Below, in pieces: positions 23,444 to 35,992 of a stretch of 64,000 nt of DNA. The stretch covers positions 61,034,711 to 61,098,710 of the forward strand of contig OZ024877.1 in assembly GCA_964017185.1 (NCBI GenBank), in the 5' to 3' direction. The notes under the pieces were generated by a model. It worked only from the letters and a program-made list of their open reading frames with translations, was not told where the DNA came from and made no database searches. A program made the translations under genes and the position numbers. The DNA is from Rugalucina vietnamica. Lineage: Eukaryota; Mollusca; Bivalvia; Lucinida; Lucinidae. Position 1 is the stretch's first letter. Each line of letters begins with the position of its first letter.

Positions 23444-24109
23444 AATTTAACAGAAGGCACTAAAAAGAGTAATTGAAACCTACTTCGAATTGAATAAAAT
23501 GCAAAGGAAGAGATCAAAGGAAGATTCCAAGCAAATGAAACGAACCCAATTCTTTACTTACAAAAAATCTTTATCTTTTGAAATCGGCATGATATAACAC
23601 ATTTTAGCGTCAATTTATTGTTTTTGGACAATAAAGCAGATGTAAAATCACATATACGATTACATGTTTAAATCAATGCTTTGCTCTTCTACCAAAAGGT
23701 TAAAACATGCATACGACTGTATTATTTTATTGGGTAGTCCTAATCCAACAATTATAAAGAAATGTTATACGCGTTTTTACTCCACTTGGTCGCTAACAAC
23801 CCCTGATAACAATTAAAGTCAGCGTAATCATGTAAAACCATCAACCTAATTGATAAGACAATATTAAAGAAGGTCATTTGTTAAAGATAACAAAACTTGC
23901 TACTGCCACTCTAGATGTCAAAAGCAGAATATAGAATTTAAAGGCAACACCTATCGTAGTAGAAGCTGACATTGACATCGATATCGGCAAAGGGAGATGT
24001 GCTGAAAATACCGGAATTTATGCCAAACTTCGCGTCACTTTGGTTACCAAATTGACGTATGCCGAATGTTACGCATGTATTTATTTTCGTGTTGTCGCTG
24101 TTAGCAACT

Positions 24110-24240
24110 CGAATAAAATGATTCGTAATTTCGGGCTTTGAAACTCTCCAGTTACATTCCAAAGGTTTATGACCAAATGCCTGAGCGAAATTAGGCTTCA
24201 GGATTGCCACACCCTCTTTCAAGACGAATCGAATGTTATA
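24110..24240 (+). pseudogene. Ty3/gypsy RT relic, array unit 2
   Basis: The + strand contains TFQRFMTKCLSEIRLQDC, matching the other relics. A 94-residue minus-strand frame across the same DNA is a shadow. Confidence 0.7.
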
Positions 24241-25893
24241 ATTGAAAAGTTAATTGCAGCATAAAATAAGGCACGGACGGAGAAATTATAAAACAGAAAC
24301 GGTCGAAACCTTATCGTTGGATAGAAAATATATGTATTTTTGAATTATTTTCCAAGGTGACAATTTTCTATCAGATATACAATTAAGATGTTTTGCGAAT
24401 TCATTAATCTGCCCTAGTCCTAATCCTGCTAGTCCCATCAGACGACTTGTCGCGAAACGTCGTTCAGTGTTTACTTGAGCGTTATCATATCATTTATTGT
24501 CCATTAATAGTGTCCCAAAACCAACATAGACGGAATATGTCCGGTACATGTAAATACAAGTACATAACAGATATGGTGCCAAGCGTATGGTACAATTTAT
24601 TCACAGTGAAGTAAACCTTCGATATTGTACAAAATGTCGAGATGACGTGAGAGAATTGAAAAGTGGAATAGTATGTAAGCAAGTGGCATATACGCGCTTA
24701 TATCCACTTGTATGTAAGACAATTCTACTAGAGTTTACCATAAGATAACCAAGACTTTCAAGATGGATTCCGCAAAACATCATATGTGAAAATGCGCCTG
24801 AATTGTCAATCTTTAGGAGTCTATAAATACTATGGTAATTTTTGATATATAACTATAACACACACGGTGGATGACTACTTGTTAGTTTTTAACGTCAGAA
24901 CAGAAACCAAGAAACTGACACATTTGTCATTAAAAACCCTTACCCATCAACCAGTGTGAAGGAATTTCATCGTGGTAAATAAAGCATTACGTTAGAAGAT
25001 GAGCATAACAGGTTTTTTAGAAGTCAGCGCTTAATGAGCTTATTTCATTGAAAGCTTGTCGCTTCAACAGAGAACGAATTGTTTAATCTTAGCAGAAAGC
25101 ATTGGTGCCGTTTGTTATATACAATGAAGTACTGGCCTACTTAAACACACAGAAGAATATCAAAATTGTGAAAAAATGAAGACGGACTATCGTCACTAAT
25201 CCGAAGAAACAATTTTAAACAAATCTGCGGATGATTTTAATAACAAATTCCGGACTTACTTTTTTGAATAAAACATTAAATTCAAAATGCAAACACGAGA
25301 ATAACTGAAAATCCTTTCAGAAAATACGAGAAGTCTTTGATAAAAGACTTTCAATGTTTGAAGAAAAAAAGAAAAAAAGAGAAGACAAGAATATCCAAAT
25401 TACCTTACCAAGCTCCCAATATCCTTTTTTCTGGAGTGTTTCTTCCTCATTTAATGGAATATTTTCCCCAGTATTATATATGATTTAGATAAAAAAAAAT
25501 GAAATTTTAAGTTGGTGCCTAAAGCAGTAACAATTCAATTCTAAGGTCAAAATCAGATATTAGTTTTAGCACCAGCTACGTTACAACACACACCTTTATT
25601 GTAATGAAACAATTCAAAATCTCTTAAAAGCCTTTTATCAAAGATCATTTCAAAATAAAATAATCACTGCTTCGATGTCACAACACAATAGTGCGACATG
25701 ATATAAAAGAGAAATTTATACGCAGTTGCGGTAGCTCTTTATTGCCAGATTATAATAATTAAGATGCCACTCTAAATTCTCAAATCACGTATTTTACGAC
25801 CGCCCAACAAATCGTTGTACATATGATAGGTCGTGATCCTCCAATTACCTATTAACAATATACAGTTGCAAATTATATTGTTTTTGTCCAGGA

Positions 25894-26171
25894 CATCAGG
25901 AAAACATGTCCATGTAAAGTATACCCCCTCAAACCCCACTTTTATATAGTAAAACTGGGGTATGCAGGGGTATACCTATTTTTCCTATTTTTGCTCCAAA
26001 ATATAGATTGTGGTTTCTCGTTAGAACAGCCTCGGCGAGGCGGTTCTAACGTGTACCCACAATCTATGTTTTGAGCAAAAATAAGAAAAATATCAAAACT
26101 TTTCTTCTGAAAATTTTCTATTTTTACAGCTGAAAAAACTCTGTATATTGCATGGGCAAGTTTTCGTAATG
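25894..26171. mobile_element. Family A MITE in an array unit
   Basis: Complete: CATCAGGAAAACATGTCCATG..GGCAAGTTTTCGTAATG with the GCCTCGGCGAGGC centre. Neighbouring units read GTCCAGCATAAACTATAGCAG (21850) without the insertion. Confidence 0.88.
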
Positions 26172-26637
26172 AAACTGTAGCAGTCATACAATAATGCCAC
26201 CACATAGCGAACCGGTAGAAAACAGGGACATAACAAACAAACGCCAAACTGGCGACATCAAAACTTTTGTACAAAATGACAATACAATAACTGTTGTGGC
26301 GACGTTATCGTTTTTATAACAATAATGTGCACACTTGTCTTGCTATGGTCACTGACTTTTCAGATGCACAAACTATTATAACATTAATATACAAGGCATA
26401 CTTCATCGGCTCCCAAAACATGTTGGTGGCCATTTAACACTTAGTAAGACAGACAAGGTTTTACGACATAGTTGTCATGGTTGTAAGGATTACCATGTAA
26501 ATGGCGTTCAAATTATACAAATGTGATCGAATATGAAAATGATGGCGCTTACATGCTAATCATGTTATATATTATACATGAAAGTGAAAAGATTATCAAT
26601 AATCATGTTGCTGACTTAGACAAACATGCATACGAAA

Positions 26638-26658
26638 AAAGGTACAAGTAGGCAACAA
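26638..26658 (-). repeat. Minimal Penelope-like 3' terminus
   Basis: AAGGTACAAGTAGGCAA only: the last ~16 bases of the element end seen at 41240-41255. Confidence 0.4.
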
Positions 26659-26918
26659 TCATTGTATATTGAGTTGGTCATTATGTATAGCTGAGTAACT
26701 TGTTGCACACAATACATGTGGTGTAATACCCATAACGTACTTCCAATCATATCCACCCGAGCATCAAATGGCTTTTGCTTGATTCGTTTGTTTAACTGAG
26801 AGAGGAAATGTTATTTAAAGAACAGATACTAAAAGGAAAAGGAAATGAAAACTGAGTTAGAAGTCATTTAAAATGAAATGGAAGAGACCAAAGCAAGAAT
26901 CCAAACAAATGAAACAAA

Positions 26919-26966
26919 CAGGTACAAGTAGGCAAAGATCAGGAAAAGGCGCAATCAGAAAAAGAC
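26919..26966 (-). mobile_element. Short Penelope-like 3' fragment
   Basis: About 48 bases identical to the 3' end (GGTACAAGTAGGCAAAGATC then AGGAAAAGGCGCAATCAGAAA). It is followed by a TTTATTTAC triplication. Confidence 0.65.
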
Positions 26967-27604
26967 TTTATTTACTTTATTTACTTTATTTACAAACGCA
27001 TTTATTTACTTCCAAAAATCCTTATCATTTTACTGACATTACCGTTTGAAATCGGCATGATATAACACACTTTAGTGTCAAGTTATTGGTTTTGGACTAT
27101 AAAGCAGATGTAAAACCACATATTTAACATAAACCGGATGTAATGATTGCATATTTAATTCATGGTTTTTGCTCTTCTGCCAAAAGGTTAAAATATGCGT
27201 TTGAATGTATTGTTTTATTGGGAAGTCCTAAACCAACAATTATAAAGAAATATTATCCGAATTTCATTTTCGGCTTGATCGCTTACAACCATTGATAACA
27301 ATCAAGGTTAGCGTAATCAACCATCAACCTAATAAATACGACAATATTGATGAAGTCCATGGTCATTAAGATAAACTTACTGCTACTGCCAATCTAGGTA
27401 TCAAAAGCAGAATGGAAAATTTAACAGGAAACCTCCAGCGTAGCGGAACCTGACAGAGACACCGATATCGGCTTCGGGAAATGTGCTCAAAATACTGGAA
27501 TCGATGCCAAGCTGGTTCCTTAATTGACGTATGCTGAATAGCAGATGAAGAATGTTACGCATATATTTATTTCCGTGTTGTCGCTGTCAGCAATTCGAAT
27601 AAAA

Positions 27605-27735
27605 TCATTTGTAGTTTTGGGCTTTGAAACTCCCCAGCTACATTCCAAAGGTTTATGTCCAAATTCATCAGCGAAATTAGGCTTCAGGATTGTCACATCC
27701 TCAATCAAGGCAAGCCGAATGTTTTATTTGAAATG
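27605..27735 (+). pseudogene. Ty3/gypsy RT relic, array unit 3
   Basis: The + strand reads NSPATFQRFMSKFISEIRL then QDCHILNQG, preceded by FGL and a stop. It keeps the ordered RT residues but no intact domain. Confidence 0.7.
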
Positions 27736-30599
27736 TTCATAATCGCAGCAAAAATAAGGCACGGAAGGTGACAATCGTCAAACAGAAAACGTTCGAAACC
27801 TTATCGTTGGATCAGGAACTATGTTTTCATTTTTTCCAAAGTTGAACATATTCAATCAGATATAAAATTAAGATGTTTTACGAATTAATTAATCTGCCCT
27901 AGTCCTAATGCCGCTAGTCCCATCAGACAACCTGTCGCGAAACGTCGTTCAGTGTTTACTTGCGCGATATCATAACATTTATTTTCCATAAATAGTGCCC
28001 CAAAACCAACATAGACAACATATGTCCGGTACATAAAAGGACATAACAGATTTGGTGCCAAGCGTATGGTACAATTTATTCTCAATGAAAATACCCCAAA
28101 TGAAAATAGAAAGGCTAACAGTGAACTTTTAATACTGTGCAAAACGTCGAGGTGACGTGACTGAGAGAATTGAAGTGGAACTATATGTTAGACCAGCCTA
28201 CTAGAGTTTTTCAAAATAAATCAAGACTTTCAAGTTGGATGCCGCAAAACATCATATGTGAAAATTTGTCTGAATTGTCAATCTTCAGGAGTATGTAAAT
28301 ACTATGGCCAATTTTCGCATACAAGTATGACAGATCATGGTAAATAAAGCAATACGTTGGAAAAGGAGCATAAGTTCTTTAGAACTCAGTGCTTAATGAG
28401 CTAATTTTATTGAAAGCTTGTTACTTGAACAGAAAACGATTGTTTAATCTTAGCAGAATGTATTGGCGCTGTTTGTTAGCTAATCGATTGTACTGGCCAA
28501 CTTAAACACACATAAGAATATCAAAATTGTGAAAACATGTGAACTACTTTTGAAAAGAAATACCATCGAGAAACAATAATAATAAGGACTTTTGTCACTA
28601 ATCCGAAGAAACAATTTTAAACAAATCTGCGGGTGATTTAAATAACAAATTCCGACTTTCTTTTTTGAATAAAACATTAAATTCAAAATGCAAACACGAG
28701 AATACCTAACAATCCTTTCAGTAAATACGAGAAGTCTTTGATAAAAGGCTTTCATTGTTTAAAAACTATTTGATTTATCCAAATTACCTTACCAAGCTTT
28801 CAATACAAATTTCTGTTGTTTTTTCTAGAGTATGGTCATTCTAAAAAGTTTCACACTAACTTGATGGAATATTCCGCCAGAATTAGATCTATAAATTTAA
28901 TAGACAAACAATCTCTTCCATGTAATAAGTTCTGTATCTTTTTAATTTAGCACACAAAACGATTCAATTCTAAGGAAACAAGTGATGTTCTCAAATATTA
29001 AGTTAGAACGAGCCACATTCACAACACATACATAAAATGTAATGGAGCAATTTTGAGCCTCTTAAAAGCGTTTATCAATAGACCATTCCAAGATAAAATA
29101 ACCACTGATATGATGTCACAACACACTAATGCGACATGATATAAAATAGAAATGAATACTCAGTTGCGGTAGCTTTTATTGCCAAATAATTAAGTTCTCA
29201 AATCACGCACTTTACGACTGCCCAACAAATTGTTGTGCATACGGTAGGTCATGATCCTAAAATTACCTATGAACAATATACAATTGCAAATATATGTTTT
29301 CGTCGTCCAGCATGTACTGTAAGCAGTCATACAGAAATGCCACCACATAGCGAACCGGTTCTGGATCGTTACAATGCGATGCATAGTGGCCAAAATCGAA
29401 TGTCCACAACAAACAAATGCAATAATATAGTTTTATAACAATATTGTGCACAATTTATTTAACATGAAAACTTGGTCTCGTAAGGCCGCTGACCTTGAGA
29501 TGCACAAACTATTATAAGATTAATATAAAAGAAATGATCCATCCATCATTTTACTTTTCGATAAATAATGCTTTATGACAATATTGTAAGGTTTATGGCG
29601 TTTACCATACAATAGATGCTCAAATGCTAAAAAGGTGACCGTATTCATGTTATTATTTTTACATGAAAAGAGAAGCGAGCAGATCAATTGACAAAGATAC
29701 AAAACTTGTTACGAAACACAGCGCATGCTTATACACGCGTCACATTGACACAACGTTGAAACTTACACAAAGTGTATGAATCCTTCATTTACGCCAGTAA
29801 ATCACTGTATCATGTATAAACTGAACTTCCAAAAAGGTCCTCTTGGGCATTACATGGCTTTTGCTTCAATCGTTTGTTTAACCGAAAAAGGAAATGCAAT
29901 TTAACAGAAGGACACTGAAAAGAGGAATTGAAACCTACTTCAAATTAAATAAAAATGCAAAGAAAGAGATCAAAGGAAGAATCCAAGCAAATGAAACGAG
30001 TCCAATTATTTACTTCCAAATATCCTTATCATTTTACTGACACTATCGTTTGAAATCGGCATGATATAACACAATTTAGCGTCAACTTATTGTTCTTGGA
30101 CAATAAAGCAGATGTAAATCAAGTATTTATCATAAAACCTCGATTGAACGATTACATACTGAAATCAAGGCTTTTGCTCTTCTGCCAAAAGGTTAAAATA
30201 TGCATACGATTGTATTGTTTTATTAGGTACTAAACCAACAATTATAAAGAAATATTATACGCACTTTATTTTCGACTCGATCGCGAACAACGCCTGATAG
30301 CAATCAAAGTCAGCGTAATCACGTAAAGCCACCAACCTAATTAATACGACAATATTAATGTAGGTCATGTGTTTAAGATAAACGAATTGCTACTGCCAAT
30401 CTAGGTATCAAAAGCAGAATGGAGAATTTAAATGCAACCCCTATCGTTGCAGAAGCTGGCAGAGACACCAATATCGGTTACAGGAAATGTGCTGACAATA
30501 CTGGAATCGATGCCAAGCTGGTTCCTTAATTGACGTATGCTGAATAGCAGATGAAGAATGTTACGCATATATATTTATTTCCGTGTTGTCAACGCGAAT

Positions 30600-30710
30600 A
30601 AAATCTTTTGTAGTTTCTGGCTTTCAAACTCCCCAGCAACATTCCGAAGGTTCATGACCAAATGCATGAGCGAAATGCCACACCCTCTTTCGAGACAAAC
30701 CGAATGTTAT
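30600..30710 (+). pseudogene. Ty3/gypsy RT relic, array unit 4
   Basis: The + strand reads WLSNSPATFRRFMTKCMSE, then a small deletion removes the RLQDCH part seen in other units. Confidence 0.65.
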
Positions 30711-31860
30711 AATTGAAAGGGTAAACACAATATAAAATAAGGCACGGAAGGTGACAAATGTCAAAGAGAAGCGTTCGAAACTTTATCGAAAGATAGGGTA
30801 AAAGATGTATTTTTTCATTATTTCCAAAGTTGAACATATTTTTTTTCAGATTTAAAATTAAGAAGTTTTGCGAATTCATTAATATTTAATGTGTCCTAGT
30901 CCTATTCCCCCTAGTCCCATCAGACGACTTGTCGCCAAACGTCGTTCAGTGTTTACTTGAGCGTTATCATATCATTTATTTTCCATAAATAGTGTCCCAA
31001 AACCAACATAGACATTATATGTCCGGTACATACAAGGACATAACAGATATGATGCCAAGCGTATGGTACAATGTATTCACAGTGAAGTAAACCTTCGATA
31101 TTGTACAAAATGTCGAGGTGACGTGCGAGAATGGAAAAGTGGAATAGTATGTAAGACAATTCTACTAGAGTTTACCTTAAGAATACCAAGACTTTCATGG
31201 TGGGTGTCACAAAACATCATATGTGAAAATGCGTCTGAATTGCCTATCTTGAGGAGTATATAAATACTATGCCCAATATACGCATACAAGTATGACAAAT
31301 ATGGTAATGACTACCTAGCATATTTCCAAATATAAGAATAGAAACAAAGAAACTGACACATTTTCATTAAAATCATTACCCAGACAGCCAATGTGAAGGT
31401 AAAAAAGACAGAGCAATTCATCATGGTAAATAAAGCAATAGTTAGCAGAGGATCATTACAAGTTGCTTAATGAGCTAATTTCATTGAAATAAACAAAGTT
31501 GTCACTTTAAAAGAAAATGTATTGTCTCAGTTTTATTTGTATTTACTATTAACAGAAAGTATCGGGACCGTCTGTTTGATATACTAGAAGCCATAATCTA
31601 TTTACTGGCTCACTGAACCACACAGAAGAATATCAAAATTGTGAAAAAATATTAACTCTTTTGAAAAAAGAAAAGAAATACGACCAAGAAACAAAAATAA
31701 TAAGGATTTTTGTCACTTATCCAAAGAAACAATTTCAAACAAACCTGTGGGCGATTTTAATAATAAATTCCGGGCTTACTGTTTTGAATAAAACATTAAA
31801 TCCAAAATGCAAACACTAGAATAAATGAAAATCCTTTCAGAAAATACGAGAAGTCTTTGA

Positions 31861-32139
31861 CATTATGAAAACTTGCCCATGCAATAAACAGAGATTTTTT
31901 TCACCTGTAAAAATTGAAAATTTCATTGGGTTTTTAAAAATATTTTTCTTATTTTTGCTCAAAACATCGATTGTGGGTACACGTTAGAACCGCCTCGCCG
32001 AGGCGGTTCTAACGAGTACCCACAATCTATGTTTTGGATCAAAAATAAGAAAAATAGGTATACCCCTGCATACCCCAGTTTTGCTATATAAAAGTAGGGT
32101 TCAAGGGGGTATACATTGCACGGATATGTTTTCCTGATG
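31861..32139. mobile_element. Family A MITE in an array unit
   Basis: Complete copy from CATTATGAAAACTTGCCCATG to GTTTTCCTGATGG. Unit 3 reads GTCTTTGATAAAAGGCTTTC (28735) with no insertion. Confidence 0.9.
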
Positions 32140-32247
32140 GATAAAAGGCTTTCAGTGTTTGAAAAAAGAATTTGATTTATCCAAATTATCTTACCAAGCT
32201 TCCAATATTAAATCCTTGGAATTTCTGGAGTATGTTCATTCTAAGTT

Positions 32248-33046
32248 TCATTATAGGAATGAATTTTATTTTTGTTGATTTTATCGATGTGTAAACTCAG
32301 GCGAATCACTCACAAACTATATAAAGCCCGAAGGGCTTTATGAAAAAGTTTGTGAGTGATTCGCCTGAGTTTACACATCGATAAAATCAACAAAAATAAT
32401 AATTCATTCCTTATAATTCCAACTTTGTCTCAATACACTGCATTTGTCTACATTGATTTAAATTTGTATGGCCGGCGGAAGGAAAATAGAGCAAAACGGA
32501 CTCTTCATGCGGCAGCCATTTTGAAAATTTCCAAAGCATGTAACTCACTTTTCAAAATAAATAGAAGCTATAACTGGCTTGTTATTGGCAGGCTGTCAAA
32601 GCGGGAGCTTTAAAATATCCCCCCTTCATTCAAAATTGTGCTTTTGGGAGAAAATATCGCCGTCTGGACCGATAGAAAGACATGTTGATTTTGAACTGGG
32701 GCTCGGAAGATTAGACATTCAAACGTCAAATTTCAACACACAACGAGAAGATTAAAACACTTACCGTACGATGTTCTGTTTGTTTCTGTTAAGAGAAAAG
32801 GCGTCCATGTTAATAAAAAATCCAAATATTCATTTTGACGCCTTCAAAACGCGTTCATCCATTGTTTTATGACGTTTAGATTTGATGACGTCAACGTTTC
32901 TTTGAAGAAACGTCACGTTATCACGTAACGTCGCGCCGTTTTTAAAGTGGAAATTGAGTATTCTTACGCATTGCTTTTATCGAAGTATAAAGTCTTCCAA
33001 ACAACCAATCAGACTGTAGGAAATTAGTAAAGTTGGAATTATTCTC
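32248..33046. mobile_element. Hairpin element H2, TGACG-rich
   Basis: It interrupts an array unit between AAGTTTCA and ATTTAATG (compare 21165, 28845). A ~166-bp hairpin (32251-32416) is followed by a 630-bp segment with inverted ends (TTCCAACTTT near 32417, AAAGTTGGAA near 33028). Inside are AAACGTCAAATTTC, GATGACGTCAACG and AACGTCACGTTATCACG. Same plan as H1 but with different arm sequences. Confidence 0.6.
32251..32416. repeat. Long hairpin with AAAGCCCGAAGGGCTTT apex
   Basis: The arms (GTTGATTTTATCGATGTG..CTCACAAACT and inverse) pair almost perfectly over more than 60 bases. The apex core equals that of 18111-18250 although the arms share no sequence. Confidence 0.9.
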
Positions 33047-33121
33047 ATTTAATGACATATTCTTCCAGAATTATATATTATTAGATAAACAATGTCTTCC
33101 ATAAAATATATTTTGTTTCCT

Positions 33122-35260
33122 GTTTTTAGCTCACCTGAGCCGAAGGCTCACAGGTGAGCTTATAGGATAGGCAGGCATCCGGCGTCCGTCGTCCGTCGGC
33201 GTCCGTCGTCGTCCGTCCACAATTTCAAAGAAGAATATTTCTGAAGCTAGTAGGCCGATCTTGATCAAATTTAATGTGAACCATAATTGGGTTGGGGGAT
33301 TGATGGTATTAGGTTTTGGAGCAGATTGTATCAAAATTGTGGTTTCCATGGCAACAGATAGGTCCCATAGACTTACAATGGGAAAAACTAAAAAAATCTT
33401 CTTCTCTGAAACCACTAGGCCCACAGCTTTGATATTTGGTATGTAGCAATGGCTAATGGTCCTCTACATAAATTGTGCCATTCATGCTCCTGGGGTCAAA
33501 TTTGGCCACGCCCCGGGGGGGGGGGGGTCGATAGTCTCCATAGACTTACTATGGGAAAAAAATTAAAAAATCTTCTTCTCTGAAACCACAGGGCCCACAG
33601 CTTTGATAATTGATATGTGGCAATGGCTAATGGTCCTCTACATAAATTGTGCCAGCCATGCCCCTGGGGTCAAATTTGGCCACGCCCCGGGGGGCGATAG
33701 TCTCCATAGACTTACAACTAGAAAAACTAAAAAAAACTTCTTCTCTGAAACCACTAGGCCCATAGCTTTGATATTTGGTATGTAGCAATGGCTAATGGTC
33801 CTCTACATAAATTGTGCCATTCATGCCCCTGGGGTCAAATTTGGCCACGCCCCGGGGGGTCGATAGTCTCCATAGACTTACTATGGGAAAAAAAATCTTC
33901 TTCTCTGAAACCACAGGGCCCACAGCTTTGATATTTTGTAGGTGGCAATGGCTAATGGTCCTCTACATAAATTGTGCCAATCATGCCCCTGGGGTCAAAT
34001 TTGGCCACCCCCCGGGGGTCAATAGTCTCCATAGACCTACAATAGGAAAAAAACTAAAAAAATCTTCTTCTCTGAAACCACTAGGCCAACAGCTTTGATA
34101 TTTGGTATGTAGCAATGGCTAATGGTCCTCTACATAAATTGTGCCATTCATGCCCCTGGGGTCAAATTTGGCCACGCCCCGGGGGTTGATAGTCTCCATA
34201 GACTTACTATGGGAAAACAATTAAAAAATCTTCTTCTCTGAAACCACAGGGCCCACAGCTTTGATATTTTGTATGTGGCAATGGCTAATGGTCCTCTACA
34301 TAAATTATGCCAATCATGTCCCCGGGGTCAAATTTGGCCACGCCCCGGGGGTCGATAGTCTCCATAGACCTACAATAGAAAAAACTAAAAAAATCTTCTT
34401 CTCTGAAACCACTAGGCCCACAGCTTTGATATTTGGTATGTAGCAATGGCTAATGGTCCTCTACATAAATTGTGCCATTCATGCCCCTGGGGTCAAATTT
34501 GGCCACGCCCCGGGGGTTGATAGTCTCCATAGACTTACTATGGGAAAAAAATTAAAAAATCTTCTACTCTGAAACCACTAGGCCCACAGCTTTGACATTT
34601 GGTATGTAGCAATGGCTAATGGTCCTCTACATAAATTGTGTCATTCATGCCCCTGGGTTCAAATTTGGCCACGCCCCGGGGGTTGATAGTCTCCATAGAC
34701 TTACTATGGGAAAAAAATTAAAAAATCTTCTTCTCTGAAACCACTAGGCCCACAGCTTTGATATTTGGTATGTGGCAATGGCTAATGGTCCTCTACATAA
34801 ATTGTGCCATTCATGCCCCTGGGGTCAAATTTGGCCAGGCCCCGGAGGTTGATAGTCTCAATAGACTTGCTATGGGAAAAAAATTCAAAAATCTTCTTCT
34901 CTGAAACCACAGGGCACACAGCTTTGATATTTTGTATGTGGCAATGGCTAATGGTCCTCTACATAAATTACACGCCCCGGGGGTAGATAGTCTCCATAGA
35001 CTTACAATGGGAAAAACTAACAAAAATCTTCTTCTCTGAAACCAAAAGGCCCAGAGCTTCTATATTTTGTATGTAGCAATGTTTGGTAGTCCCCATTATA
35101 AATTGTGCCAGTCATGCCCCTGGGTCAAATTTGGCCATGCCCCGGGGGTCAGTAGTGTCCATGCATAGACTTTCATTGGTAGATTCTCAATTAATTTAAA
35201 TCTCATGAGCTTACAATGTGATAATCTCTCAGGTGAGCTACAGGACCAATGGTCCTCTAG
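33122..35260 (+). mobile_element. Helitron-like non-autonomous element with internal satellite
   Basis: It starts TTTTTAGCTCACCTGAGCC in a hairpin (GCTCACCTGAGCCGAAGGCT then CACAGGTGAGC), followed by a CGTCCGTC-rich run and the 165-bp array. It ends CTCAGGTGAGCTACAGGACC then AATGGTCCTCTAG. The terminal AGGACCAATGGTCCT hairpin followed by CTAG resembles a Helitron 3' end. The same head occurs in degenerate form at 1105. No Rep/helicase is present. It lies inside an array unit. Confidence 0.65.
33385..35160 (+). repeat. ~165-bp tandem repeat, 11 copies, alternating types
   Basis: The unit runs TTCTCTGAAACCAC..GCCCACAGCTTTGATATTTGG..CAATGGCTAATGGTCCTCTAC..CCATTCATGCCCCTGGGG..GGCCACGCCCCGGGGG..TCTCCATAGACTTAC. 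TCTGAAACCA recurs near 33402, 33577, 33742, 33904, 34071, 34232, 34400, 34566, 34734, 34900 and 35036. The first seven units alternate type a (CACTAGG, TATGTAGC) and type b (CACAGGG, GTGGC). The apparent 60-94 residue frames here are repeat artefacts. Confidence 0.88.
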
Positions 35261-35456
35261 TTTAGTTTAGAACCTGCCACATTACAGCTAACACATTTAT
35301 TGTTATGGAAGAATTTTAAGTCTCTTAAAAGCATTATCAAAAGATCATTTCAAAATAAAATAATCACTGCTTCGATGTCACAACACAATAATGCGACATG
35401 ATATAAAATAGAAATTAATACTCAGTTGCGGTAGCTCTTTATTGCCAGATAATTAA

Positions 35457-35690
35457 GCCGCGACGCGAGAAAACCGGTCTTCGGGGTTTCCGAACAGGTC
35501 CGACACAAACCGGCCTGTACAAGCTCAGAAAAGAGCTAGAAGCTTGAAATTTCGGATTTAAGTAGAAGAGGAATTGTACTATCCGAGTAGCGAAAACAAA
35601 GGCGCTGATCAGCTTCGCGGTTACCGCGAAGCTGATCTGCGCCTTTGTTTTCGCCTAGGCAAAAATCCGGTTTTCTCACGATGCGGCTCA
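35457..35690. mobile_element. Family B MITE in the last array unit
   Basis: GCCGCGACGCGAGAAAACCGG to CGGTTTTCTCACGATGCGGCTCA, with an AGCTTCGCGGTTACCGCGAAGCT centre. It is nearly identical to 43024-43260. The flanking TAATTAA occurs on both sides. Confidence 0.9.
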
Positions 35691-35992
35691 TATAATAATT
35701 AAGATGCCACTCTAAATTCTCAAATCAAGTATTTTACTACCGCCCAACAAATTGCTGTACATACAATAGGTCGTGATCCTCACAGTATTACCTATAAGCA
35801 ATTTACAACTGCATTATTTTCGATCTGAAATACTGTAATAAACTAAAATCTGCCATACAGTAAAATTACCACAAAACAGGCAGTGCATTTTTGTCAATAA
35901 AATTTGCAACTGCATAGTTGAATGAAGCGTCATTTTTTGTGTTCTGTCAGCTATAGCTAATATATCTTGTTGAATATTAACCTTAATATTAA

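Larger units (their letters stand above)
11541..35890 (+). repeat. Tandem array of ~3-kb units with a gypsy RT relic
   Basis: Shared landmarks recur in the same order and orientation. Landmark 1 is TTGCGGTAGC..TTTATTGCCAAATAATTAAGATG (17930, 21680, 25725, 29160, 35420). Landmark 2 is TTTTGCTT..TTTGTTTAACCGAAAAAG (19200, 23045, 26785, 29870; diverged at 11800). Landmark 3 is TGCATACGA..TGTTTTATT. Landmark 4 is a reverse-transcriptase relic (12590, 19945, 24145, 27625, 30620). Landmark 5 is CTAGTCCCATCAGACGACTTGTCGC (20220, 24430, 27915, 30915). After subtracting later insertions the period is about 3.0-3.3 kb. The first unit is most diverged and the last is partial. This looks like an old segmental tandem duplication of a decayed retroelement. 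Confidence 0.75.

Noticed and set aside
33385-35160. CRISPR-like array
   Set aside because: Whole ~165-bp units repeat without unique spacers, in a eukaryotic transposon.
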